A DNA stretch of 64,000 nt from assembly GCF_000001735.4 (NCBI RefSeq), contig NC_003075.7, positions 3,907,001 through 3,971,000 on the forward strand. The letters are read 5' to 3'. The DNA is from Arabidopsis thaliana (Eukaryota; Streptophyta; Magnoliopsida; Brassicales; Brassicaceae). Below the pieces are notes generated by a model, which saw only the letters and a list, made by a program, of their open reading frames with translations, was not told the DNA's origin and did no database searches. Positions within the stretch are counted from its first letter, which is position 1. Each line of letters starts with the position of its first letter. The position numbers were made by a program, and so were the translations under genes. Of the stretch, positions 1 to 10,005 are shown one piece after another.

Positions 1-466
1 TGATACATGCTAGTGTCAAACTCGACTTCTCTGTCTTCACCCATCCCATCCTCAGTAGCTTCTTCTATAAGAATATCCTCCTCCAATGGTTGAGCGTTTT
101 CGTAGTAGAGGTTCTCAAGCTCAGACCTAAAATCAATGTTATCTCCCTCTATTATGCGTGTAACCTCAGGACTAGGGAGAAGGATGCTGATTTTCTTATC
201 TGTAGAGTGCTCAAACCTGAAACGATGCCTGTCGCCAACCATTGCGAACTCCAGGATTTCGCTGTGATGTAGGTGCTCAATATCCATTGCCCATGGCTCA
301 AGTCCAGCAGATGTGATAGGGACTCCACAAGCGACCATCAGATGGTAAGAGTCCATGTTATCTCTTGGGAGTAGAGGACATTGGCTAGAAAACGCTGGAA
401 GTACCTGATGACCGGACTGCGTATCTGATTGCTCTTCGATCTAGAAGAGTTCAGAGGTATAGAGCT
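1..466 (-). pseudogene. Athila-1 ORF-1, distal part (interrupted)
   Basis: The DNA aligns by eye with 53260-53930 of the intact Athila-2 ORF-1: both carry the same TGATACATGCT(A/C)GTGTCAAACTC stretch and the same run leading to the AGAGCTGCCAATGG / AGATTGTTCCC region. This is the downstream part of the ORF-1 frame (minus strand), continuing left out of the window. The upstream part lies at 8205-8835, on the far side of the Copia insertion. ORF-1 proteins occupy the position of an envelope gene in Athila elements and their function is unknown. No long frame survives here. Confidence 0.85.
462..466. repeat. Target-site duplication of the Sirevirus-type element, left copy (AGAGC)
   Basis: AGAGC stands immediately left of the 5' LTR start TGAAGATG and again at 8200-8204 immediately right of the 3' LTR end CCCTCTTA. 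Removing the element and one copy restores a continuous Athila ORF-1 sequence, which confirms the insertion boundaries. A 5-bp duplication is normal for LTR retrotransposon integrase. Confidence 0.93.
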
Positions 467-1074
467 GAAGATGCAGAGTTCAATCAATCAGCTGATGGCG
501 ATCTGAGCGTTGATGGATTTCAGGAAGGTGCATCGAGTTTCATCAGACGCTTGAGTTGCAGACATGGATGCGAGAGCACACGTGGCAAGCTAAGGCGGAT
601 GATGTGGAGAGTCAAGGATGGAAGCTGACTTGGCGTGGTGTCAAAGACAAGAATCACCGAGAAGATATGGAAGATATCGTCTTGAAAAATTAGGAAGGAA
701 TAAGCTTGGAGAAAACAAGAAAGATTCCTTAAAACGAGATTCTCGGAGATCCTAGGTTTAGGGTTCTGGAGAGTAGGTATAAGTATTCTAGAGCTTAGTG
801 TGAGGCGCTTTGAGCACTCTAGAATACTGTCATACAATTGTAAACTTCAGAGCATTGCAAAAGCTTGAAGGTGAGTGTGTAGTTCTCTTTGTCTTCACGT
901 GAGAGTGATAAGAAACAGAGAAGAGAATTAGGCTTAGGTATTCTTAGTCGGGTTTGATCTTTTGGGTAGAATAGATCAAGTAATCTCCGAGATAACACTT
1001 GTAATCAGTTTGTTATCAATAAAAATATAGTTATAAGCAATTCTCTGTGTTGTGTTGATCTCTATACCCTCTTA
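467..1074 (+). repeat. 5' LTR of the Sirevirus-like element
   Basis: Begins TGAAGATG and ends CCCTCTTA, the TG...TA ends rather than TG...CA. It is nearly identical to 7591-8199. The start is fixed by the AGAGC duplication at 462-466 and the end by the primer binding site two bases downstream. It holds the promoter and poly(A) signals of the element, though I cannot place a TATA box with confidence. Confidence 0.93.
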
Positions 1075-1076
1075 AT

Positions 1077-1088
1077 TGGTATCAGAGC
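1077..1088 (+). promoter_or_regulatory. Primer binding site, initiator tRNA-Met type
   Basis: TGGTATCAGAGC, two bases after the 5' LTR, is the classic complement to the 3' end of plant initiator tRNA-Met used to prime minus-strand synthesis in Copia elements. Confidence 0.95.
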
Positions 1089-1139
1089 TGACACCTACTA
1101 AAAGAAGTGGTATATGTTCAACAGGTGAGATCTTGCGAC

Positions 1140-2707
1140 ATGGTTATGGAGAAATCCCAACAGTATGTTACGATACAACAGCCATTGAAGCTGGATGCTG
1201 AGCATTATGGTTACTGGACGATGTCTATCCGGCAGGCTATCCAAAGCCCAAAAATGGATGCGTGGTTTCCAGTGGAAGAAGGATGGACAGCTCCGGTGGT
1301 CATGGATGCTAAGGGGTTAGAAATACCAAAGTCCAAGAAGGATTGGACTGCTAAAGAGAAGACAGTCGCTAAGAACAACTCGACGGCCTTGTCAATCATC
1401 TTCAGATCTTTACCAATGAGTCAATTCACTCGTGTGCAGGGGTGCACATCAGCGAAGGAAGCTAGTTACGTGAAGCGGACCAGATTGGATATCCTAGCAT
1501 CTGAATTTGAAAACTTGACAATGGAGAATGAAGAGTCCATTGAGGAGTTCAGCAGTTGGCTGAGTTCAATTTCTCAGGAGGCTGTTGTCTTGGGAAAAAG
1601 GTACAAGGACAAGAAGCTAGTCAAGAAGTTTCTCAGAAGTGTGCTTGACAAGTTTCAATCTCACAAGTCAGCAATAGATGTGTCACTTGATTCTGATACT
1701 CTAAAAGTTTGACCAAGTGGTGGGAATGATGCAAGCGTATGAATTGTAAATGAAGAAGAAGGAATGCTCATCAGGAAAGAGTTTGGCTCTCAGGGCTGCC
1801 AAAATTCAACCGTGTGAGTGAGGATCAGGTTGGTTTGATTGTTAAGAGGTTCTTCAGGAAAATGGAACGAGGACAACGCAAGGGTAATCCATCAGACAGA
1901 CGACCTGATACGAGTAGAGATTCGAAGAGTTCAGAAAAACAGTGTGCTGAATGTGAGGGATTTGGTCACTATAAGTATGAGTGTCCTACACTGAAGAAAA
2001 AGGGGATAAGGTGCTATGGGTGCAAAGGTTATGGTCATACCAAGGCTGAGTGTGTTGGTAATGAAGAAACAAAACAGAAGTCGTACATCATTTGGAGCGA
2101 AAGTGATACGGATCACAGTGAAGGAGGAGAAGGAGAGATTCTCAACAGTCTGGTAGCTCAATTTGGTGTGATTGAAACAGGCACTGAAGAAACGGGTGAG
2201 AATGGTACATTGGAGGATGTTAACCAGGAATCTGAATCAGAGTTAGACACTGATGAACTAGATCTATCATTCGAGAAGTTAAGAATTCTGATTGAAGACT
2301 TGGTTCAAAAGAAAAAGGACAATGAAGTGCTTGGTGTTGAAAAGGAAACACTAGTAATGCAAGTAGCGAAGCTTGAAAAGGAACTCTCTGAGGAAAGAAT
2401 CAAGTCTGAAGGATTGGAAAAGCAGCGGGCATAACAACTGAGGAATATCAAGATGCTGAATAACGAAACCAAGGATCTGGACAAACTTCTAACCATGGGC
2501 AGAACGTCAAATGTTACGTGGGGACTTGGATACAATGGAGGAAACTCTAAAGGTGAGACTCAGTTTGTCAAAGGATCCACTACAGAAGACAAGTCTCTAG
2601 TCAAACCAACAACAGCTGTTCGGAATCAGTTTCGCTCTAAGCCAAAAAGACTTGGAGACCCGAGTTCAGAAGCAGGAGAACAAGATGCTGGTACTGTGGA
2701 GTTTTGA
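1140..2707 (+). pseudogene. Copia gag with two CCHC zinc knuckles, frameshifted
   Basis: The first ATG in frame is at 1140, 52 bases after the primer site; an open frame from 1107 uses GTG and is less likely. The frame 1140-1712 encodes the gag capsid region (KLDAEHYGYWTMSIRQAIQ near the start, DKKLVKKFLRSV near the end). A TGA at 1710-1712 and a frame change follow. From 1814 the frame continues with two zinc knuckles, CAECEGFGHYKYEC and CYGCKGYGHTKAEC, then an acidic and coiled-coil stretch to 2434. A further piece runs 2453-2707. Gag packages element RNA in cytoplasmic particles. Three pieces in different frames make this a pseudogene. Confidence 0.9.
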
Positions 2708-2802
2708 GTCACTACAAAGCAGACTGCTACAACCACTTGAAACATGTTGTTCAGACTAGGAGAAGTTATCAAGCGGGTGCTCCAAGACGACAAGTCTGAC
2801 AA

Positions 2803-3636
2803 GTGTATGTCAAGAAAGGAAACCTACAGTGTCATGTTGCTCAAACATCAACAAGTGCGGAACTTAGTGACATAATGTGGTGTTTCGATAGTGGATGCTC
2901 TAGACACATGACTGGAACATTAGACAATCTCGCTAGGTATGCGGATGTGACATCTAAAAAAGTCAGATTTGGAGATGGAGGTCATGCCCTGGTCAAAGGA
3001 AAGGGAGACACTTCAAGACAATCACTGCCTCATCTAACAAATGTATACCATGTCGATGGACTCAAAGCGAATTTGATCAGTATCAGTCAACTGTGTGATG
3101 ATGGTTTAAAAGTCATTTTTACACAAACAAAATGCAGAGCTGTTGACAAACACAGATTTGTGAAGATGGAAGGACAACATGCTGCAAATAACTGTTACAT
3201 GTGGAATCCAGAGGAATCATGTTGCACTGCATCATTAGTTGATGAATCTTTTTCAGAAGATCGAACGCTATTGTCTCTACCAGAGCCTGGTCTGATGTGT
3301 GATGTTCTGAGTTCTGTTCAGGAGTTTACCGTTGTATACAATGAGCTTGTAGGCTCTATTCGAGTTCGCAATCAAAACGGTACGCAATTGTTCAGTTTTG
3401 TGTTTGATCAGTCTGTGTGGCTTACGTGTCTCAGGTGGCTCGGGGAAAGGTCAAATGATCTCAGGAGGCAAGCAATCTCAGTTCATGTTCCTCACAACAA
3501 TCATTCAAGTTGTCTCACAATAAATACAGTTTGGAATCTCGTTAACACCAATGTCATAAACAAGATTCAGGGGGAAGAGTGTATTCGGATTCTCCCGGCG
3601 TTAGCAACTGGGAAGATGCTATGGAGTGGGAACTAA
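2803..3636 (+). pseudogene. Copia protease / GAG-pre-integrase remnant
   Basis: The frame contains WCFDSGCSRHMTG, the Copia aspartic-protease active-site motif (DSG followed by CSRHMTG), then GLKANLISISQLCDDGL, typical of the GAG-pre-integrase segment. The integrase core that should follow is not recognisable: after about position 3230 the sequence no longer looks like pol and ends in a stop at 3634-3636. The start used is simply the first ATG of the open frame; the true polyprotein would be continuous with gag. Confidence 0.85.
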
Positions 3637-3659
3637 ACTTGGCCAAGTCTATCTAGTTA

Positions 3660-4395
3660 TTGGGATCCAATATCTGCAATCAGATTGTTGATGAAGCCGG
3701 TCTTGCAATTCGACTTAAAACTATTCTGCTGGCTCAAGGCTATATTCTGATGGAAGACGAGTCAAAGATTGATACTCATCTTGCTAGATGTGAATCTATC
3801 AGGTTTCTGTTGGGATGTGCATGTGCAGCACATTTTTATGTGCATCAGATGGTGGTCAAGAAAGGAATAATGAGTAGTGAGCCTCGGAGGGATTGGTTTG
3901 AGAATCAACCAAGAGCATTCGGGAGTCCAGGAAATCCGTACTCGGCTCATAGATTGAAAACAATTGTCTACTGTTTAAAGCAACTTCCAGAAACACACTA
4001 CGAGCGTCTGCCTATGTTTCTGGAAGAAAGAGGTTCTGTGCGCAGTGTTCATGACAAGATATTGTTTGTGTTATCAGACAACAAGGGAGTGTTGTTGGTA
4101 CAACTGTATGGGGACAATGTGCTGTATGGTTCAAAAAGTCAAGCTTTTGTAGAAGCCTTTGTTGAACTCATCACTAGAGAGTTTGAAGTAAGTATGTACG
4201 GAGTTCTGAGGTACATATAAGGAATGCAGATTAAGCAGACAGATGAAGGTGTATCTATGTCTCAAAAAACATACGCCAAAACAATGACTGAGAAGTTCGA
4301 GCTGAATGCACATGAGGTGGCCACAACACCGATGAAGATCTCTACAAGACTTACTGCTGATGAGAGAGGAGAAAATGGGAATGTTAGCATGTATC
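3660..4395 (+). pseudogene. Copia reverse transcriptase remnant
   Basis: The second half of the 3660-4220 frame keeps RT landmarks in the right order: VYCLKQLPETHYERL (usual VYGLKQAPRAWYERL), DKILFVLSDNKG, and VQLYGDNVLYGS at the place of the catalytic YVDD box. The second catalytic Asp is Asn (codon near 4116) and Val is Gly, so it is inactive. The first half has no RT likeness, implying deletion of integrase and the RT fingers. The RT continues in another frame past the stop at 4220 (GMQIKQTDEGVSMSQKTYAK). Confidence 0.85.
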
Positions 4396-4399
4396 AGGG

Positions 4400-5056
4400 A
4401 TGATCGAGAGTCTTCAATACATGACTGTAAGTAGACCAGACATCTGTCATGCAGTGAATGTGTGTGCTCAGTATCAGATCAATCCCAAGACTTCGCATCT
4501 GACAGCTGTAAGGAGAATTCTCAAGTATGTGAATGGTACACCAACTTTCGAGTTGTACTACACCAAGGACACTGACAATAGACTGAAGGGATATTGTGCT
4601 GCGGATTGGGCTGGATCTGTGGATGACTTACGGGGATCTATTGGAGGTTGCTACTTCGTTGGAAACAACATGGTATCTTGGACGAGCAAAACGCAGAACA
4701 ACTTGATTCTATCAACTGCTAAAGTAGAACTCAGTACCTTGGGAAGTTCGAGTGCTCAACTTGTACGGCTAAAATAACTCACAGAGTAGTGTGGTATGAT
4801 TTCTGATTTTCAATTACTATTCTGCAATAATCATAGTGTTATACATTGTTTCAAAGAACCTGTTAGACAACCTCGTACTAAACACATAGATCATCAACAT
4901 AGCTATATTCATGAATTGGTTAAGGAGAAACTGATAGCTATTGAACATGTGGGTACTAAAGCTCAATTAGCTGAAGTGTTTGTTAACCTCTTATATCTAA
5001 CAAATTTTGTACTCTACGAATGTTCATTGGAATGTCTGAACTATAATTGGTTGTGA
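4400..5056 (+). pseudogene. Copia RNase H domain, two frames
   Basis: SRPDICHAVNVCAQYQINP, then KGYCAADWAGSVDDLRGS and STAKVELSTLGSS match the Copia RNase H order (usual GYCDADWAG, LSTAEAEY): the first Asp of CDADW is Ala and the AEAEY Glu is altered, so catalysis is lost. After a stop near 4777 the end continues at 4796-5056 with RTKHIDHQHSYIHELV and AQLAEVFVNLL, the usual C-terminus of Copia pol (RTKHIDIRHHF, QLADIFTK). Confidence 0.9.
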
Positions 5057-5839
5057 GTTGTGCTGATCTAGAACAGGGACATGAAGCAAGAATAGGTCAT
5101 GGAAATCCAAAGATGCATAGAGGATCAGCACTTAGCAAAGTCATGTTGAAAATAGCTGCCTGTCATACCGGTTCAAATCAGACGTAAAACGTTGTCGTTT
5201 AACAGGAGGTCAAAGAGCTGAGAAGATCAACCAACTGAATGGATTTGATACACACACACACACATAAAAATGTGTATCAAGATCACTAAGTTCGAATATC
5301 AAGCAATTGAGAAGTCAAGTGATATTGCTGATATAACATATGAGGGAGCAATTCGGAAGAACTCATATCATCACGCTCCTGTTTGGTCAAGCTATCTTCA
5401 AAGGAAATTCCAACTGCCTGTTACACGTTGCTCTGATTACTGAGAACTGAAGGCATGACAGTGTGAAAGACTAGCCACTGAATAATGAGCTGATTCATCA
5501 ACAATCTGTTTGGTTGTGACAGTTTCATGCTGAGTCTTGAACAATTGATTGGCACAAAACACACCTCAGAGTACAAGGAAGAGGTAAACTTTGAAATGAG
5601 AGTTGGAAAGCTATTACCCACATGTGTCAATTGTCTGTTTGGGTCACTAAACTGGTTCAGGATATAAATGTTTATCTGAATGTTGCTTGAAATTTGATGC
5701 TAACGAAAATCATTTGTTTGATTGAGGAATTTCTTGGCAAGAAAGCACTTATGAGTTTGTTAAGTGTTTTGAGAATAACAAAACAGTTTAAGCCCAAACC
5801 CGTTTCGAGGTTCAGAAGCCCATGTGAATTCAAGGACGA
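5057..5839 (+). other. Sirevirus-like spacer between pol and the 3' ORF
   Basis: No credible reading frame. Contains a short AC/CA microsatellite at about 5250-5265. This is the usual non-coding space between pol and the third ORF in Sireviruses. I see nothing else in it. Confidence 0.6.
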
Positions 5840-7227
5840 TTGTTCGCGTATTGGAAGGAAAAAGAGGAGTTAGGGTTTGAGGAATCAAATCAACTATCTT
5901 TGGAAGTCGAGAAGGCAACCCACTGTACTCAAGGCAAATCCTTCATAAGTCGAGTGAAAGAGAGCTTGAAATCGATTTTCTCGGCTGTTCATCGTCTTGT
6001 TCAACAACAATCAGAGTCCGAATCATCTTCAGATCTGTCAGTCTCACCGCCCGGTGACTCGATGCCAGAAATTTCACAGCGGAGTGAACCAAAAATCCAA
6101 GAGGTGATGTTCGATGAAGAGCTCACTGTGCCGAACCCAAATTGGACTATGCTACCTGTCAGAGATCCACCACCGCTGGTAATCGAAATTGAGGACGAGA
6201 CTCCATTGTCAACTGATAGAGTTCAGAAGTCTGAACCAAAGGGTCCAAAGGCTGCTCCTTCTCAGCCATCTGTGGCATCTCGATTGCGTAAGCGAAAGCA
6301 ATCTGCTGCGGGTCAGAGTGGCAAGCAGATGAAGCAGGACAAGGGCAAGGGGATCGCCGCTTCATCTTCCTTTGATGGCATCCTATTCGTTTCAGCGGAG
6401 GCTGAAAAAAGGTATGCCCACTTCTCTCACCGCAATTTCAAAGAGGAAGTAGAACTATCTAGGAAGACAGATGAGGCGGCTAGGGAGTTTATTGAGAAGG
6501 CGGGACTGATTCGTTCCAACCATTCACGGAGGAACTGGTCTTTGAGTTCTGGGCAAATCTGCCAATGGTGAAGGTTGACACGTATAAGGTCAGTGTCCTG
6601 GTGCGAAATTGGGAGTACGAGGTCTCGCCTGAGAAGATCAACGCTCTGTATGGGCTTCCTTCTGTCAATGCGAGATAGCACTGCATGGATATGGCTGGAT
6701 TGTTCGATGATCAAGTAGCTGCTTTTCTAACTGGTGGGAAAGTCAGTTCTTTGAGCAAGATTCAGGTGAGTGCCTTCACACCTCCCAGTCGAGAGTTGTT
6801 TAAACTCTGCTGCTCCAATTGGTCTCCCGCATCAAATGATGGATACGCGCAGCCTGACCGAGCCAAGCTTGTGTACATGATTATGCACAAAATGCCATTT
6901 GACTTTGGAAGGATGGTTTTTGACCACATTCTTCAGCTGGCTCTGAAAACGGACACGAAACTCTTCCTGCCGTTCCCCAATCTGATCTATCAGTTGATCC
7001 AGACGCAATGCCCGGTTCAGATTCCCGTCACCCCTCCTGCCTCCTCAGCGTCGACCAAGCAGAAGAAGGTGAAGCAGAGTGCAGCAGCATATCGCAAGGA
7101 ATCAGCCAACCGAAGGGCAATGAGGATTGCCATCGAAATCCTGCAGGCTGCTCTCGATACAGGTAAGTGTTCTGTGCGATCTTCTTGCTTTATACTACAT
7201 ATGTCTGGTTGTTTACATGATTTTTGA
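5840..7227 (+). pseudogene. Sirevirus-type ORF downstream of pol (envelope-position ORF)
   Basis: Two frames in series. The first, 5840-6571, has a low-complexity Ser/Pro-rich region and basic KQMKQDKGKGIAA, then ALFV-like core and NFKEEVELSRKTDEAAREF. The protein continues past the frame break as VSVLVRNWEYEVSPEKINALYGLP (6590-6670 region), the signature of the plant putative transposon protein family found after pol in Sireviruses, then 6685-7227 with MIMHKMPFDFGRMVFDHIL and a lysine-rich tail. The function of this ORF is not known; it sits where an envelope gene would. A frameshift near 6545 and an in-frame TAG near 6676 break it. Confidence 0.75.
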
Positions 7228-7242
7228 CTAAGTTATGTGCTC

Positions 7243-7590
7243 AAGCAGGGGGAGATAAGGCCCCTTTGGAGTCAGATGATGCTGGGGGAGATTAACTTGT
7301 GGGGGAGCTGTGTTTTTGTTTCGTTTCTCTTGTTAAGCTCGGTTGTATTTCAGACCAAAACAACTTCTCTTTTGTTTTTGTTTAAACCGATGATTGTATC
7401 ATCGTAAACATGGGTCTGTAATATTTTTTCCACACATTGTTCACTTTCAGACTAATCGTTTTATGATATTTATACTAGATGGTATTTCTACAGTATGCCT
7501 ATTAGATGTGTGGTGTGTCTCTCATTTGAGTTTAAGGTTATATCAATGAAGGAATGCTTGAGTATCAAACTCAGTCAAAAAGGGGGCGAT
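7243..7590 (+). promoter_or_regulatory. Repeated polypurine motifs and the polypurine tract before the 3' LTR
   Basis: GGGGGAGAT recurs at about 7247 and 7285 and TGGGGGAG at about 7301. The actual tract adjoining the LTR is AAAAAGGGGGCGA (7577-7589). Multiple AGGGGGAG-like motifs upstream of the 3' LTR are a known Sirevirus feature; the LTR-adjacent tract primes plus-strand synthesis. The rest of the stretch is T-rich and non-coding. Confidence 0.8.
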
Positions 7591-8199
7591 TGAAGATGTA
7601 GAGTTCAATCAATCAGCTGATGGCGATCACAGCGTTGATGGATTTCAGGAAGCTGCATCGAGTTTTATCAAACGCTTGAGTTGCAGACATGGATGCGAGA
7701 GCACACGTGGCAAGCTAAGGCGGATGATGTGGAGAGCCAAGGATGGAAGCTGACTTGGCGTGGTGTCAAAGACAAGAATCACCGAGAAGATATGGAAGAT
7801 ATCGTCTCGAACAATTAGGAAGGAATAAGCTTGGAGAAAACAAAAAAGATTTCTTAAAACGAGATTCTCGAAGATCCTAGGTTTACGGTTCTGGAGAGTA
7901 GGTATAAGTATTCTAGAGCTTAGTGTGAGGCGCTTTGAGCACTCTAGAATACTGTTATACAATTGTAAACTTCAGAGCATTGCAAAAGCTTGAAGGTGAG
8001 TGTGTAGTTCTCTTTGCCTTCACGTGAGAGTGATAAAAAACAGAGAAGAGAATTAGGCTTAAGTATTCTTAGTCGGGTTTGATCTTTTGGGTAGTATAGA
8101 TCAAGTAATATCCGAGATAACACTTGTAATCAGTTTGTTATCAATAAGAATATAGTTATAAGCAATTCTCTGTGTTGTGTTGATCTCTATACCCTCTTA
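7591..8199 (+). repeat. 3' LTR of the Sirevirus-like element
   Basis: TGAAGATG...CCCTCTTA, nearly identical to 467-1074 with about 20 substitutions and a 1-bp length difference counted by hand. Followed by the second AGAGC at 8200-8204. Confidence 0.93.
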
Positions 8200-8204
8200 A
8201 GAGC
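8200..8204. repeat. Target-site duplication of the Sirevirus-type element, right copy (AGAGC)
   Basis: Pairs with 462-466; see that entry. Confidence 0.93.
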
Positions 8205-8835
8205 TGCCAATGGTGATTCATAAGTCTTTCAACTCTTCTCTGTCAAACTTGGGCTTAGTACCCGTTCGATTGGGGAAACAAAACAATCCTTCCAAGCGCT
8301 TGATTGATAGCTTATAATCCTGACCATACACAGAGAATCACAAGAATCCCAATCCTTCACTTTCCAAATCATCAAAGGTCATACCTTGGTAAAGCTCCAC
8401 TTGCAGTGTGGAGAGGAACTGAATCGTTTCTTCTTCATAGGCTACATATGGGTAAGCAATCAGAGTGTCCAGGTGACAACTCTGGTACAGGTGCTGAACA
8501 TCCTCCAGTAATCCAAGTTGTGCCAGAGTAGTCGAGCAAGGATATCTTGTACTGTAGAACTCCTTCAGCTTGAAGAGCCTGATATACTCCTCGGCAGGCA
8601 ATACATCAAGTTTGTGCAGAAGTTTGGTGACTCTACGAGTATGCTTAGGCATATACTCGTCTTCCAGATCCTCATCTATCAGCTCACACCTCTATGTCAT
8701 TGCTCTCTTCCCTCGAGCTATCTCAGCTTTTCTCTTGAAGTTGTCATATTCTCTTTCTGGCCTTGAAAACGATGACCCAGTCTCATCCATGTTATAGTCA
8801 TGATCAATTGAAGAACTGCCACTATAGTTACTCAT
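8205..8835 (-). pseudogene. Athila-1 ORF-1, N-terminal part (interrupted by Copia element)
   Basis: Start ATG at 8833-8835, encoding MSNYSGS, the same start as intact ORF-1 of Athila-2 (MSNYSGE at 54611). The frame 8338-8652 holds AEEYIRLFKLKEFYSTRYPC and LAQLGLLEDVQHLYQSCHL, matching EEYIRFFEMNNFWGTRYPC and LAQLGLLEDVQHLFEKCHL in the intact copy. Small frame changes break it, and the Copia element cuts it at 8204, after which it resumes at 466 and runs leftward. Confidence 0.9.
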
Positions 8836-10005
8836 GATTCTCCTGCAAAAGATTGAGAACTCAAAACTCAAATGTCAATAGGTTAGTCTCAAAGAAAACA
8901 ATGAAACCAAAATCGTTATCAACAGGCAATGAAATGGACCAAATTGGTCGAGTGTAATCTAGTACTCGAGTAAACTAAACTGTTCCCGAGTTCTTCTTTA
9001 ACGTTTTGAATCGAGTAGAACAGAAATCTACGGTCGAGTATATTTGTTGAGGTCGAGTTCAGCTTGTGAAATCAAGCGGTCGAGTAAACTGTCAAGTGAC
9101 GGTGAGGAATTTGCAGGGACGGAACCACGAATCGACGGTCGAGTAGATGGTGCACTTGGTTACGGTTGTGAGGCGGTCGAGTCCTGTGGGTGTAATTGAG
9201 TAGTTCTTGAGGCTTTGATGGTGACCGAGATGGGAAACTCGACTGCGGGGGCGAAGAGGTGGTCGAGTACGGTGAGTTGTGCTCATGTGTCTTTGCTCTT
9301 TGCGGTCGAGTGTTGTGGCGAGAACCAAGTGACGGTGAACGACATAGTGAATTGGTCGAGTATGGCGATTAAATAGAGTGAAATGGTGTTGAATCGAGTA
9401 ATTCTTTGGTCGAGTGAGAGATGGCGATTTATGGTGAAGTAGAGAAATTGGAGTGTTGGTGGAGAGATGAAGAGAGATGGGTCGAGTAGACTTTACTTTT
9501 GGGTAGAGTGAGGGCGAATTCAAAAGGTGTGGTGGAGGTGTATTCTGTGATTCTCTCTCCATCTTATCTTCAGGAAGAAAACGCGTGTGGTCCACGCCCT
9601 GTTGTTTTGTCTTTGAGCTTAGTTCCCTGTTGACTGAAAAAATTAGGAGAACCTGAAATCCTCTGTAAGTCATTGTTAGTCGAGTATATGGTTGAATATA
9701 AAGGATCTCAAACATCAATTCACTCGACTATGGATCCTCATCAGCACGTGGCCAATGAAATTGAGTGATAAATGAAACCTTGTTTATACTCGATTTCACA
9801 GAGACACTCGATCTCCACAGCATGTGGTCGAGTGAAACACTGAGATTGGATCTATTGCACTGAAACATTGGCAGCTATCTCATGAAAAACACTAGTAAAA
9901 CGCATCAAAAATCACAAAGAAAATAAAAAATATGTACAGAGAAAGGCATGGGACTTCCTCCCAAGTGAGCATGTTTTAAGTCATTAGCTTGACTCCCTTA
10001 CTCTT
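8836..10005 (-). other. Athila-1 spacer between integrase and ORF-1, rich in TCGAGT
   Basis: Non-coding internal region. GGTCGAGT / ACTCGA elements occur many times from about 8947 to 9830. The segment CATGGGACTTCCTCCCAAGTGAGC at 9947-9970 recurs at 55857-55880 of Athila-2, marking the junction between pol and this spacer. A 208-codon open frame (9092-9718, minus) I attribute to the motif-biased composition, since ACTCGACC reads Thr-Arg-Pro with no stops. Confidence 0.7.

Larger units (their letters stand above)
467..8199 (+). mobile_element. Sirevirus-like Ty1/copia retrotransposon, two LTRs, defective
   Basis: A 7.7-kb plus-strand element bounded by ~608/609-bp direct LTRs and a 5-bp AGAGC duplication. 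In order: LTR, primer site complementary to initiator tRNA-Met, gag with two zinc knuckles, protease/GAG-pre-integrase remnant, degraded RT, RNase H, a long spacer, a further ORF after pol, repeated polypurine motifs, LTR. The extra 3' ORF and multiple GGGGGAG polypurine motifs are hallmarks of the Sirevirus clade (Arabidopsis Endovir group). Most of integrase and the front of RT are gone, and frames are broken, so it cannot move by itself. By hand I count about 20 substitutions between the LTRs (~3%), suggesting an insertion of a few million years at usual plant rates. Confidence 0.92.

Noticed and set aside
1077..1088. tRNA gene at the primer site positions (also 27619-27635)
   Set aside because: Only short 3'-end complements of tRNAs; no cloverleaf.
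5840..7227. Envelope glycoprotein gene in the Sirevirus-like element
   Set aside because: No signal peptide, membrane segment or cysteine pattern; only the position is envelope-like.
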